Source: Margaritifera margaritifera (taxonomy: Eukaryota > Mollusca > Bivalvia > Unionida > Margaritiferidae). Taken from it: DNA of 64,000 nt. Position numbers and translations under genes: made by a program. How positions within the stretch are numbered: position 1 is the first letter of the stretch; the number at the start of each line of letters is the position of its first letter. The notes below the pieces were generated by a model, which worked only from the letters and a program-made list of their open reading frames with translations, was not told the origin of the DNA and did not search any database. Location: assembly GCA_029931535.1 (NCBI GenBank), contig JAQPZY010001664.1, positions 1,234,501 through 1,298,500 on the forward strand, read 5' to 3'. Positions 1 through 14,154 of this stretch are shown here, piece after piece.

Positions 1-1234
1 TATATATTCCCCTAAGTAGTGAATTGTAGTGTTAAGTGGAATTGGCACTATATGTGGTGTCTTGCAGTAAAAGTACGATTAAAACATCAATAAATACAAT
101 GATATTTACTGAACATTTTATAAGACATAAAAAATATGACAGTATATAGCATTGGTAAGTTGTGGTCTTTCCTTTTTGCCTCGAAAGCTAGGTGTATCCA
201 AAAATGTTACTCTTTAGGTTCTAAGGTCATATGAAATAAATCGTCATTACTTACACAAGAGAAATATTAAAGGTATGCCATTATCTTGGAAATGGCTAAT
301 TCATGTATACAAAAATTATAAATCTAAGGTATGCCATTATCTTAGAAATAGCTAATTCAAGTATACAAAAATTATAAATCTAAATCGTGTATATGCAACT
401 TATGTAAATTATTAAATTGTATGACTAAAGGTAAGTAGATACAATGAGATAATATCGAGATAACGACTTTCATACACTTTCAAGCTAATTTGGGTCTATT
501 ACAAACTTGCCGCCAGTTTGATGAGATTTAAAGCAGAGAGTTTGTTTAACGAGGGGAATTAGTGCGTTCCAACAAAGTTACTCAAGCACAAATCAGCAGG
601 AAACCTGACTTAATAGATTCTCCAATATGAAAATTGGCAACGAGTACACAGTACAATATATTTTTAAACTGTAGTAATATCCAGTTTCCATCTAAGCTGA
701 ATTCTTAATCAACAAGAGCATGCTTTGTGTACACTTTTGATGATGTAGCGAGCGCTTTGATAATATTTTAGGTCTCATTCCAATCATCGGCGGGTAACAT
801 GTAAAGTTCAGTGTAAAATACTTCCAAAGCTGAATATTGAATTATCAATCTTATTAAAATCACCAGTCATGGGTAAGGCAATGGCAGCAATGTTCACACA
901 ATATGATTGAATTCCGTCACATAACTGACGTCAGAATGGTGGTGGTTTCGAAATTAAATCTGCAAAATTATTTGAAACAACTCACGCTTTCATTTATTCA
1001 CATACTCTCTATTAAGCTGATCACTCGTTCGTCCATTATCTACTTAAACGCACATCTGATATTTTTTTATTTACTGAATACACAAATACATAAATATCAA
1101 TTTTAAAATTGTTGTTTATCAATAAAGGCTAATTAATTAAGCACGAAACTTTTTGGTAACCGATCATCTTTTGCAACAAAGAGGGATGAAAGAAAATGAA
1201 ACAGAGAGGAATATGGACAACAGAAGGAACTTCG
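1..1234. other. non-coding stretch with one short tandem duplication
   Basis: AT-rich sequence with no protein-like open frame. A 56-bp unit starting AAGGTATGCCATTATCTT is present twice in tandem (about 270-325 and 326-381) with a few differences. The short open frame at 903-1106 has no recognisable features and is taken as chance. Confidence 0.5.
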
Positions 1235-1788
1235 AAGTTTGAATATGATGGATGATATCAAGTACATGTTTACAATTTTGAATATGGTAAATGATGATAT
1301 CAAGTACATGTTCACAAGTTTGAATATGATGGTTGAAATCAAGTACATGTTCACAAGTTTGAATATGATGGATGATATCAAGTACATGTTTACAAGTTTG
1401 AATATGATGGATGATATCAAGTACATGTTCACAAGTTTGAATATGGTGGATGATATCAAGTACATGTTCACAAGTTTGAATATGATGGATGATATCAAGT
1501 ACATGTTCACAAGTTTGAATATGATGGATGATATCAAGTACATGTTCAAAAGTTTGAATATGATGGATAATATCAAGTACATGTTCACAAGTTTGAATAT
1601 GATGGATGATATCAAGTACATGTTTACAAGTTTGAATACGATGGATGATATCAAGTACATGTTTGCAAGTTTGAATACGATGGATGATATCAAGTACATG
1701 TTCGCAAGTTTGAATACGATGAATGATATTAAGTACATGTTCACAAGTTTGAATATGATGGATGATATCAAGTTCATGTTCACAAGTA
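1235..1788. repeat. 39-bp minisatellite, about 14 copies
   Basis: The unit begins AAGTTTGAATATGATGGATG and continues to ACATGTTCAC. It repeats about 14 times with scattered substitutions; the first and last copies are most diverged. Because 39 is divisible by three, the array stays open for about 200 codons in one plus frame and two minus frames, giving a 13-residue periodic pseudo-protein. I treat these frames as by-products of the repeat, not genes. Confidence 0.95.
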
Positions 1789-4129
1789 TCCTCCATTTGC
1801 CCAGAACCAGAACCTACAGGTTGGATCGGCTTTTGTTTACATATATCTTATAACTTCCTCAGTCTGTTATCTAGATGTTTTGTTTGAGATAAAAATGTGA
1901 ATGATCCACAGTTTCATCCTGCAAAGTGAACGACGCATACCAGTCTCTTCTTTTTCTCTTAAGTTGAACCTTTACTGTCTTCTCCTTTTCTCTTCTGTGA
2001 ATCCATTTTCTTCCTTTATTTCTTCATTGAAACTAATTTACTGAAAGATCAAATAATAATAACAGTTATGACATCTGATGTTGGTAAATGATGGATTAGT
2101 GTATTCACACATCCGGTGTACAAGTTGTAAAGCAACAAACTATCTTAAACTGAACACTACTGCTAATACTAAATCTATCAAATACTGAATGCTAATTATA
2201 TGCAAGTAGGTTAAAATTGATTGATAACGATGCAGACATGCCATAAACTGTCACTGATTCTTATAAAATACAAAAATATCATTGTATTGCTCCATTGGCA
2301 ATTGTTCTTTCTTTTTTCATGAAAGAAATAAGCTTTAATAAGGTTAGGAGTTGGGAGGATCAGTTGAATACCATTACATCAATAACAGCCCCAGAGACTT
2401 GCAAAATGGCTAAAATTAATTCCAAGAGTCTTCTCTCTAATAGTCTAATGCAAAATATTGCAAACAAAATGCATAAAGTGTATGAATTTGAAAACAAAAT
2501 TGATTTTGAGTAAAAACATCAATTCGTGTGTTATACACATTTACTAGGTATTTTTAAAACCTTCCAGTGACTAAATAGTTGAGATATTTGGATGATGTTT
2601 GTTGTTATGGACAGAAGAATTGTTCAAGTATATTGTCCATGTGTACTAAGGCCACTGGCTTCAACAAGAAAGGATTCCAATATGGGCAATGTCACCACAT
2701 CCAACAAATTACTCATTGTGTACCCTAAAAAGGCCGCTTGGGGTTCCCTTAAATATTTAGGCAGCAGAGCTAGTGCATATAATAATTTGCAATGTTAAAA
2801 ATTGTTTTCTTGTTTGGCATATCCTAAAGCATAACAAAATACCAAAGAGATATAGTCCTGGGGGGATGCACGGTAGGCCTACCTAGCCCACGGATTAACT
2901 ATGAAAGTCCCCGAAAGTACATGTATTATTCTCCAGTCAACAGTGTGCCGGATTCTTTGAAGCTAAAAAGAGTACAAGTACAGTCTTTATGATTCATCAT
3001 AGTCCTGTAGGTATTTTCCAAGGTAGAGAAGGAAGATTAGCCTACCATTTTGTGCACTATATTCAAGCTAAGTTTGCTGTTTTTTTTTTTTTGTTCGTTG
3101 TTTTTTTGCAAACGGACAATGCAGACATTTAGACCATTACAGTACCTCAGGGATTTGGGGTTCACTTATCAATGTCCATTTGCAAACGGTGGCAGTAGTC
3201 CATCGTGGGTTGATGCTTTTATGCCAGAACTGGGCTTACTTTCATGTAAATATCTACTCTATATTAATCTCATAAAGAACTGAGTACAATGAATTTACTC
3301 GATTTGAGAAAAACAAAGTCTTAGGACAAAAGCATAAGTAGAGGTAAGACAGGTGCGACGATATTTAAGAAGTCTAATGAATGCACAAGTAGAGCCTCGC
3401 GTGTCTAAACGTACATAAACACTAATCACTTAAAAGTAATGTATACAATTATCGCCTCGCATGCATTGTTATTACCTCCAGCTAGGACGTTGTTTCAAAG
3501 GCATCATACTTTCACTCAAGGACTGAACATTTTTATACCGACATTAGTGTGTACAAGAATTATTTGACTACTTTTACACGTGTACTGCCTTATTTGTAAG
3601 ATGGTGACTTTCGAGTAGTTTTCTTACAAACGTGCTAATATTCCTTGATATATTATTCGTAAAAGAGATCCAAATAACACGATGAACAAGTTGCACGATA
3701 AAAATGACACGGTTTAATTGTGTAGGTATGTAGATACTCGGAACGTACAGATGTCACTCAGGTATGCACATGAATGAATTGGTAGAATATTGTGCAGGAG
3801 TCAAAACTCTTTTTTACGTGGTTCATATATCGGTTCCATTGATTGGAATCGAGAGATCTTAGAAATATACACTTTATACCTCTGAGGCCCTAAGAATTAA
3901 TTCTTCAATCGATATACATAAATTAATGATCGAAAATTATACCTGTGAGGCCCTACGAATGACTTCTTCAATCGATATACATAAATTAATGGTCGAAAAT
4001 GCAAATTCAGTATTTTACCGTAAGTAACCAAATTTTCTTTATCAGGAACACAACTCTGTTCATGGACACCACACTTGTGACGCACTAGCTTTGAACCTCT
4101 CTGGTTCCGGGATTCATCCTCAGTTCGTT

Positions 4130-4192
<63 letters not shown>

Positions 4193-5536
4193 AAATTGCC
4201 ACTCATCCCATGTCAGTCGTTTGCTCTGGACGTGCATACTTGTTCCATCTCAACTATAACATCGAGCCAACTAAATAAAATATGAACTCCAAAGCTATTC
4301 TATGTCACCATCTGCGCTTTCTATAGTAAATTACATAAGCTGTCAAAACTTTTTGCAATACAATTAAAAAGGAATAAAAATAAAAGATCTTCAGCATATT
4401 ACTGAAATGTACACGAGATGAACTTACCCAGTTTGCTATTACTTGTCTCCCCGCGAACACAGGTCAATATTATGACGTGAGAATAATGCATTTGATGCTT
4501 ATCTTCAAATTTGCTCGAGAAAAATAAATTCTAGTGTTCGATTTTTCATCACTAGTCCACCGGCATCTGAAATAAATTTTCTTCACCACTGATTTATACA
4601 TTTGTTTAAAGAGAAAATGTGAGATCGGGGTAGACATGCCGAAATTTATTAGACAAGTGTTCATCAATTATTCATAAGCTGTTTGAATTCGATAGCGAAA
4701 GTCAAATAGAAATAAAACTTAGGGAGAAACCGCACCCCCTATATCAAGATAATAATGAAATAAATATCATCTTCATATTCCTATATCAAGATAATAATGA
4801 AATAAATATCATCTTCATATTCCTTGGAGCAAGCAACCATAAACGTTTCCAGATAGAGTAAGCTTGACAACGTACGTATATTGTAATTCTTTTAAAAAGT
4901 CAATTGACCCCTGATAGTTTCCATACATCGATATAAAGTGTATCTGGAGGATGAAAATGATTTCATTCCAAAATAAATACCTGCCCACCTACCTAGCCAG
5001 TTACCTACCTACCTACTTACCAAACTAACTATTATTATTATTTTTAATTTAATAATTATCACTATCTTGATGTTCCTGTACACACCGAAAATACGTGTAA
5101 ATATATAAATATATCAATAAAAACATATTCATCCTTGTAAGTCTTAATGTGGTCATCCTGTATCGTTTATTATACTACTCATGGTACACAGTCCATTTAT
5201 AAAAAGCTTAATATGATAGCTTGACAAAAAACCATTGAAAGTAAACTGAAGCACGCAGCAGAAACGTTTGGTAATCAAGGTCAATCAAATTATTCCACTG
5301 CGAATAAATCAACATTGGGGAACGGTCAGCTAAAGATTTTAATCATGTCATCCAAGATTAGATGGCATAATATATATGTAGAGACAACCTTTTACACCTC
5401 AAAGCCGGTCATATAATTTTATATTGGAAAACCCTTTGATACAACGTAAATTACACACACTGTTTCTAATTACAAATATAAAATTTTCTCAAGACTTATT
5501 ATTTGCGCAGTATAACGTTTTCTATCGCACTGTTAT
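1789..5536. other. non-coding stretch with short local duplications
   Basis: No convincing gene. It contains a 63-bp imperfect tandem duplication (3875-4000) and a perfect 42-bp tandem duplication (4739-4822). Short open frames at 2295-2513, 2592-2798 and 3050-3283 show no domain I recognise. Confidence 0.5.
4131..4190. repeat. (GA)30 microsatellite
   Basis: Sixty bases of uninterrupted GA dinucleotides. The arginine/glutamate and leucine/serine repeat frames crossing it on the two strands are artefacts of the dinucleotide. Confidence 0.98.
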
Positions 5537-5787
5537 GGGGGTGGGGTGGCCGAGTGGTCTAAGGCGCTTGTCTTTACAGATCACTGACATCTCACCGCTG
5601 TCCGCGTGGGTTCGAGTCTCGGGCTCGGCCAACGTGGGTACGTGAGAAAGCTTGCCAGTAGCTTCCCGTGGGTCGGTGGTTCTTCCAGGGGTTTTCTCGA
5701 GTTCTTCTTCCACCAAATATAGCGGCCGCCATGTATAGCCTATCATGTGCTGAAAAATGGCGTTAAACCCATAACAACCAACCAACC
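5537..5787 (+). mobile_element. tRNA-Leu-like SINE, copy A
   Basis: The head resembles tRNA-Leu: an A box in GTGGCCGAGTGGTCTAAGG and a B box in GGGTTCGAGTCTC. A tRNA-unrelated body follows. The 3' end reads GTGCTGAAAAATGGCGTTAAAC and then AACCAACCAACC. The element is flanked by TGTTAT on both sides (5531-5536 and 5788-5793), consistent with a short target-site duplication. The tRNA part is not a functional tRNA gene, because the anticodon arm and acceptor stem do not fold properly and the tail continues for about 150 bp. Confidence 0.85.
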
Positions 5788-8700
5788 TGTTATTTGGGTG
5801 TCAATCAAATAATATGTCCATAACGTTTGAGAATGGCTGCTTGTCGCCCTTTTAAAAACTATATCTATTTACATCTTCTTAAATTTACATAGGAAATGAT
5901 TTAATCGTTTGCATTCTATTACATGACATGAACATCACTCACCTTTCAGAAGGGGAATCTCCGTTCACCAGTCACACCGATAACACGCCAGACGAATTTA
6001 AATTTTCATCAAGATTTCACTCAAATAGATAGTTAATATTCGTTTGTAATCGTGATTTAAATTGGACGCTATAGCAAGAAAATAGAGCGTTCAACATTCA
6101 CTAACCCCAAAAAGAAGTGAACTGTGACAAGAAAACATGGACATTCTATGCGGTACGAAAATATATAAAAGATTGTAGGGTTCACAGATTTCTTGGGAAG
6201 ATTTAATATTTTAATTTTTTATTATTTTTTTTACAAGTTGCTTATAATACACACTCGTGTAAAGCCACTTCTTTTCCATTTTAGAAAAGTACTTTGCACA
6301 CGAAATAATGACCAGTTTATGTGAACATGTGTGACCAAATAATTACAACACGTCTTAAAAGACGAAACTAATACAACAATATTCATGGTTATTTTTATGA
6401 TACAGACATCCCACCAAACACCCACATACCGTATTTTTCTGAATACCTCTGTGACTTCTACAAAAAAACATGCGCGGAGAGCATGATAGGGAAACGGAGA
6501 TAGAATGAAGAAGCCGTAAGAAATGTACACCAAATGTATTCCTCTAATGATTTAATCCTTCAAAAGTTAAACATTTTGTTGAACCTTATCTTGCTGGGTT
6601 TTTTTGTTGTTTTTTTTTTCTCTTTCCTCATTCAACGACAAAGATTAGTACCAGTTGATTCCGGAATTGACTCGGAAAGTCATTTAAGGCTTCACCATCC
6701 CCTTCAAAGAGTGATCATTCGCAAAGGACTGGTAGCATCAGCCTCAGAAATGGAGCGATTTTGATTTTATTTGTAAATATTTTTCAGTTAAATTTACTTT
6801 TATTTTCCAGTTCTATGCATTATTCCTATCATTCAATACCATTAGGTACGCATTCAAGAATGAATCTTTGTATTGATTGCATTTATTTATCAATCGATTC
6901 TGTTGGGGACTAAAAGTAATTTTACAGGTTTGTCTCAGCAGTTTCATTAGTTGCCGAAGGCGTTAATTGATTTTCTAATTCAAATGGATACCACACGGCA
7001 TAAAAAGAAATTAAAGAAAAAAAAAAAAAAAAAATATCACACAATTAATCAATTCCTGCGTAGCTATCACACATTAGTACACAACAGCATTTGGGGTCAC
7101 TTTGATCCTACCGACGCTTGATGTAGTCCCGCAGCTACCATTTGGTCTTTGATTGATGAAATGAGTTTTAATTACCTTTGTTCGATTAGCCGGCACATGT
7201 TACACAGGTTTACCATGATTTAATTTTAGAGCACGAAATGTACATCATCGTGTCTTCTTTTCTTTTCCTGGCTATTATCAATCTTTTTATGGAAATAACG
7301 AGAACATCCGTTCTGACTATATCTTTGGGTCGAGAGATCTTTAAATTATATTAATCTTTGGAAAAATTAAAAAAAAAAAAAAAAGAAGAAAAAGAAAAAA
7401 GAAAACATCGTAACACTAAGAAAAGTAAAATTTGGAATCTGTTTAAAACTGGTTTCTTCCAGGAACATTCAACCAGTATTGTATGATTGATCAAAATCTT
7501 AGAATATTTGTAAGCTTTGATTCGATATGTAAATTGAAGATACTAATTCCAAAAAGAACATAACGTCGCTAAAGTTATAATGCACACTTGGTAGTGGAAA
7601 GAGATCTCCAACATAGCTCTTCTTTACTTACATGAAAAAAGAGATCACTTGGTTTGCATACAATAAGATAGCATTCTAAGGCCTGATATAAAAGTGTCTA
7701 GCTTATTATTTCAAGCAAACACGCATCAAGGGTTTTGATGCTTAAGTATTTCTCAAGCGTGTCATTTATAGAGATATGTGGTATTAACATTTAAGGAATC
7801 TTTAGCGATAGAAATATGCAGCAGATGATAATATTGATGAAAAAGTCGCATTGAGACAGGACCAAGCCATACATATGCATATTCCTTGACATCTTTTCAT
7901 CAGCTATATCATGTGAACGCCGTCAGAAAAGGAAATGCATAATACCATCATTTCCATCCATGCTAATGTCGAACCGTTTTAGAATTTGTGTTTTGGCCAG
8001 AAACATTTTCTTTCGCAGTGCTACCATAAGGAAGTACATCGAAAGTGCAAAGAAAGAGTTATAATAATTATAAAGAGGAAAATAATAGTATCGCCTTTAT
8101 TCGGTCCGATTTCGGAGGTAAATGGCCCGAAAAGCATAATGCTTACTGAAAAAGTGTAAGAGGGACATCATGGTCATACGCCTGCATAAATGCTCCAGTA
8201 ATTGTATTATCTTTATGGAACCCTTTTGGGAGTGGATCTACAGGTCTAGGCAATCTCGAGTTCATTTCGAAAGACCAGTATCATTGAAGTAATCGCAAAC
8301 GTTTCAAAATATGTTAGATTATATTTTCATCGTAACTTTGCAAAACTACGATTTCATGCGCCAATTTTTTTCTTTGAGTTCCTGTTTTTTGCTTGATTTG
8401 TTGTTGTTGTTGTGTTTTGTTTTGCAGTCATCCTTAGTCACATCGTTATGACAAATAATGCAATGCAACTGGACAGAAAATGGGAAAAATATGAGTTGCA
8501 AAAATTAAGGACAAAGATCAGTCTGTGTACGGCTTTGTGAAGTGGTGGATTTAATATCGTCTGCTTCTTAAGCCCAACAAAGTCATAATGGCTCCCATAA
8601 TGAAAAGCAACTTGCATTCAAAACATTAAATCAGAGTTTATGTGTCTACCAGTTTTGTTACTTGTATATGAAATGTATTTACATTTCTAGCTTTTTGAAG

Positions 8701-11425
8701 TAGGCACAAGTGCATTATTTGTAGCAGAATGTCTCTGGAGCAATAGATACCTACTTTCCAGGGCAGTTAATATTTCCAGTACAGGATTACTCAAGATTAC
8801 CTACGATTATGGAGTACACTTAGGGAAATTGCATCTTTTATCCCGAGAAGCAGGCCGTGAAATGAATTTCCTAGTCTAACTTAATCTGTTGAAACTGTTA
8901 TGAGAAATTCGGTAGATTTATCCAAAGTATGTATTTGGTATATCCAAAGTATGTATTTGGTATAATTTTTATGTCAATATTTGTTATACAGATACAAAAA
9001 CGAAACACTTTGTTATCAGATATAGGCATACATAACTCCAACCAAAATATCATATAATAACAAAAAGTTATTGCCAATATTTTACGATTCGAAGAATATA
9101 TGATATTGACAGCTGTATTAAAATTGACAGTTAAAACACAGCAATTTAGATAGTTTTAACATCTTTTAATAATGGTTGTTCCCTCTCTTTTTCTCCTTTC
9201 GACTTTGCTATGGAATTTATAACTTCGGCCATTTGGATTCAACTCTGCAAAATCAATCGCTCTTGCTGCTTCAATAGACTGAGTTTAAAATACATACTGA
9301 ATATACGAGATACGTAACCAAGAACGAGAACACAATACGGTACTAAAAATGTCGTAAATGATGTTGTGTACGTTTTGTTGCTTTTGAAAGAAAGCCTTTT
9401 TGTACATAGCCAGAATATAAAAAAGACAACTGAACAAAAAACAAATCTTACAAGGACAGCAATTTAATAAGACACTAAAAGATAATTAAATTGTTGAATA
9501 CGCAGAAACTGGAGCTTCGTGCAACTTGTTTGCCATTAAGAAAATTCATTTTTTCTCCTTTATATACTATATATTGAATAAAGTAACAGATGGCCAATTG
9601 CTTAATAATTCTGTTGATAGTGAGATTGAGATCAGAAGCTGAAAAAGGATGAAATATTGACGTAAGTGTACAGCTTGGACCTCTAAATTCGTGACGAAAG
9701 TTAATGAAAATATAGAATCATCAAGTAATTTTCTTACATTTCAATCAATTGATGATCTTCCGTTATCTCTTGTGTCTTCTTTTCTTGCCAAATTTATGAC
9801 AGAATACGATGTATGTAAACAAATGTGCATGACAGAATTCAATTACATAAGATAACAGAATATAAATGGATAGGTTCTGTTAACTGATCTACACGCAATG
9901 AAACGTTGACTAAATGGAATGCAGGTATCAGTGAATGTGATTTTAAATGATAGCACTATCAACCCGTGATCTGCTTGTTTAGAACTTGGGAATGACGACA
10001 TCCTTTATCATAGTAACGTCATAGCCATAGTTCATTTTGCGCTCTAATTATATTGCCTGTTCTAAATTAAGGTTACACACAAGTTGATAAAAATATTTCC
10101 ATTGTAGTTGTTTTCATTCTCTGCCTTTTCTTGTATTGTCCTGTTTTAATTTATTTGCATGCACATTTTCAGATCGAAACAATCTACATGTATTTTGATC
10201 ATCGACCATAGTCTAGTCCTGGAGGTTTAACTTCGCATGTCTGGTCGACCCGTGTGATCGATCCGATATCTATAGTCTTAAGTCACCTCAAAAGTCGTGT
10301 CGATTTCTTTTTAAAACCTTTGTTTTAAGGACTATTGGTAATGCGAATATGCTTCATATGGTGGGTGGGTGTGGGATAAAGCCAAATATCACTTATAGTA
10401 CGTAATAAATGAAAAATTATACATTATTAACTTAAAAAAACCCTGTCATTTAAATGTGCACGTACAATCTGTTTTGCGGAAAAGGTATTTATAAGAGCTA
10501 AAACTGGCAATTTGATATTGCATTTTATGCGCAATAGATCACGGCATTGAGACAGAATTGAGCCATTGCATTGTAATTATCGTGTTGCATGAAGACTAAG
10601 CAAGATGCAACGAGCGTTACATGTTTCATATACATTAGACCTCGCGTGCACTGCATGTGGTAAACATCACGATGCCATGTAATGGGGGCTGCCATATTGG
10701 TCTTCTTCCAGACAACCCGGTCCCATGACTAGCAGTCATATTACACGCATACCTGACTATCAAACTTTCCATATTAAAAGTACAATTGTGGTCGGTACTG
10801 TTATTAGCGAAGAAAATTCCTAAACATTCCTGAAATACATACTATGAAATGACTTATCTGCTTGTTTACATTAAACTTCTTTTCCCCTCTTCTTTCACCG
10901 CATGAAGGTCTGTAAATATTATTCCGCCAAAGTTTATATCTTCGGATAGTATCAGTCCTTCGTTTTTAATAGCAGTCTAAAGATAATGAAAAGTACTTGA
11001 CGTTAGCTAATTATCCTAAATAAACCTCATATGTATGCAGAAATGGTATATATATTGAATTTGCTTGTAAGTATGAGAACTATTGTAGTTGTTGTATATG
11101 TTTCCTCTGGAGTGTGAGAAGGCACATCCCGCAAAGCAAGAGTGGTTCAACTTAAGAACAAGACAAATTTTAAGAAAATTACGAACTGACCATGTAATAT
11201 ATATGAGCAGTTGCATACTTTAGAAAAACGTACTTCGTTCAGTTCTGTTGGATGTTACGATTGTCACTAATCGTGAAGGTTAAAGTAAGTATAGCGCATA
11301 TGCTTAGTGACAGTGAATATGACATGTATGCATGTATATCGCCATGTGCTTTTCTGCAGTAGATTCTACGGTGTGTCGAATAGACCACGTGTTGGGAAAG
11401 AGTTGACACTTATTTGTAAAATTAG

Positions 11426-11426
<1 letters not shown>
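5788..11426. other. long stretch with no recognised gene
   Basis: About 5.6 kb of AT-rich sequence with homopolymer A/T runs (for example 7017-7034 and 7370-7400) and a 20-bp tandem duplication near 8922-8962. I see no exon, RNA gene or transposon coding segment that I can support. Confidence 0.4.

Positions 11427-11495
<69 letters not shown>
11427..11495. repeat. (TA)n microsatellite
   Basis: About 34 TA dinucleotides without interruption. Tyrosine/isoleucine frames across it are not coding. Confidence 0.97.
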
Positions 11496-11497
<2 letters not shown>

Positions 11498-13903
11498 GTG
11501 GTGATTTAGTGACATTTTTCGGTATTAGTGATAAATAGTTATTCATATTGTTTTGTGTGTGACATTTGAACACTGGGTAAATTAGTTTTTATCACAGGGA
11601 CTGGTATAGTTGCTTACAATTTACCTGTAAATAGTATATGTACAAATTAATCATACAAGGAGGACACTTCTTCCATTTCTCCAGCGACCTATTTTAGAAC
11701 CTATTTCAGAACTGACACTGATATCTCAGGCTACACTTTGGGTAACGTAGTAACTTTAGCACCAATGTTTAGCTCAGAGATTCGACTTTTTATGCCTACA
11801 TTAATTTTTTTTTATTCACTATCACACCTTGAAAGAATACCAGCCCGTTTTCTAGCTTTACCACTGGATATGGCCATGATCGCGCAAACATAAGATGCAA
11901 GCGCAACCCACTGAATATAAATCTGCCCTCTCATTGGTCTACTAAAAATGAGGTTATGAGTAAGCGCATTACGTCATTTGTAGAATTGAAGACAGTGCAC
12001 AATGTTTATTGCACATTGCAATGTGTGCATTCATGGTAATTGGTGGCTCAGTATCAACAATGCTGAAACCTCTGGTTCCTTACATATCGTTTCTTGTGTT
12101 TCTTACACAATAGTACATACGTTACTTACGCAATAGTACATACGTTACACCTCTTCGCACTCCAGGCCCCTTTTATTTTCCCTAAGTGTTTCAGTGTCAG
12201 TTAATGTGCTGTAACGTCACTTTCATCACATATATTTATTGTGTTTTGTGGATGGGTTTCCACTTTCTTTCACGAAAGAAATATAAAGGGAAAATATTAG
12301 ACCACAATCTTACATTTCGTACATTTTGCCTTGAACCCATTACAAGGATACCAAGAAAGTGATCAGAGATTTAAACTCAAAACTCATTAATTAATAAAGT
12401 ATAGAAACCTAAATTACCAATTGTGGTCAAGAAGATATAGATAGATAGATACTAATTTGATAGGCAGATGTACAGAAAGACATATGAGCAGAGAATATGA
12501 AAATATTCCAGACTGTTCATTTTGGGGATCATCACAATGTTTGGGACTGAAAATTGTTTCAATATTCTATTATTACGAAAATACACGTCCAATTGTGTCC
12601 TTGTCTTCATCATAAAATGCTGCTTATGGCCAGTACAGGCCTCCTACCTTTTTTAAGGAACTACTGTCAAGGTTGTAGATGACTGACAAAAATGCATGTT
12701 ATTTGCAAACAGTATGTGAGGAAAAACAGCTAATGTTCAATTTCTGCAGGTTTTATACAAAATTCACTTCTCCTTGCCGCTAAATGAATTATTCTTAAGT
12801 GTCAGTGGCATTTCTTTTTCAGTACATACAGACTCCATATTGCTGTACACTGCATCAAGGTATGTGGAGAAATAGGTATGGACTTTTTTAATGATAAGTT
12901 AGTCTTTCACACATTCACTGTTAAATGTTACAGGATACTTAATAGAAGGAAATGGGACATCACTATTACCATAATTTTTAGCCATTTCTTTACAGTCAGA
13001 GTACCGTCTCCCACCAACCTGTACTGAACTATGCATTACCAATAGCCCTTAAAGTTTATGATTTACATTATCGGAAATAGGTGCTCCTCTGAAACATATT
13101 ACTGTGTGAACTGGTTGGTATAAGAAAGGAAAATTGGAATTTATTTCATGCTAAATACATTTTCATATCATCTTGTAACGGTCAGTACAAAAATACTGTT
13201 ACTTTAAACATTTCCTGTTGGTTTTATTATATCTTGCTATAATTTTTAGTATTCAGAGAGTTGCAAAATACCCTTTTGACCCATCTGCCATATCGGCAAT
13301 CAGAGGAACCACACATATTTCGATGGTCAGACCATAGTTTCTTGATGAGGCCACTCTATCAATCTAGAGTTCAATCACACTCTAGTCCGACCAGAGATTC
13401 TATGATTAGGTGATCGTACTCGCTTTAAAATCTCATGGTGTGTTTTATTACAAATCATCCATCGTGTTGAATGTATCTATCGCGCCCACTCAAAAACACT
13501 CGTACAAGGCCAAATGGCCGCACACATGTATAATTCAAAATAAGTAAGTAAGCTGTCAAAAACTGGGAGTCTTCGGCTCTAATAATAGTCGCCCATGTGT
13601 TTGCTGTAGGTCAACTAGTGCAATAGATGGTGTCTGTACTACAATCCCATGCACGTAATGACAAGTTATCCTTGGGTGGCAGCCGGTGAAATCCTGTTCT
13701 ATTGTTGTTTAATCTACTGGGTAACACAAGTATGATAATTCCTATATTCTTTTTAATTCTTTTTGGAATTATTGAAGCATTAGCAAAATCTGAACAGGCT
13801 TTACAAATAAATTTAATGAAAAGTTGAAAAATATTCAATAGTTTTACTGAGTTTGAATAAATTGGTTTACAATTGTTTTTCAAAATTGTTGGAAAATTGA
13901 TTG
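11496..13903. other. no recognised feature
   Basis: Non-coding by eye. It includes a short duplicated CAATAGTACATACGTTAC around 12109-12147 and a short GATA run at 12437-12450. No gene supported. Confidence 0.4.
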
Positions 13904-13915
13904 TTATGGATAGGA

Positions 13916-14142
13916 TTTGGTTGTTAAGGGTTTAACGCCATTTTTCAGCACATGATACATGGCGGCTAGTATATTTGGTGGAAGAAGAACTCGAGAAAAA
14001 CCACCGACCCACGGGAAGCTACTGGCAAGCTTTCTCACATTCCGACGTTGGCTGAGCCCGAGACTCGAACCCACGAGGACAGAGATGAGATGTCAGTGAT
14101 CTGTAAAGGCGAGCGCCTTAGACCACTCGGCCACCCGGGGCC
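13916..14142 (-). mobile_element. tRNA-Leu-like SINE, copy B, with 12-bp target duplication
   Basis: Same family as copy A, in reverse orientation. Read on the minus strand it starts GGCCCCGGGTGGCCGAG, carries the A and B boxes, and ends in GGCGTTAAACCC followed by a short CAA/CCAA tail. It is bracketed by a perfect 12-bp direct repeat, TTATGGATAGGA, at 13904-13915 and 14143-14154. The intact duplication and about 227-bp length mark a full-length, relatively recent insertion. Confidence 0.93.
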
Positions 14143-14154
14143 TTATGGATAGGA

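Noticed and set aside
1133..1853. Open frames of about 200 codons on both strands
   Set aside because: They are created by a 39-bp repeat whose length is a multiple of three; there is no domain, and the strands are equally open.
5537..5620. tRNA-Leu gene
   Set aside because: A and B boxes are present, but the acceptor stem and anticodon arm do not fold properly, and the sequence continues into a SINE body and tail that recur at 14 kb and 55 kb.
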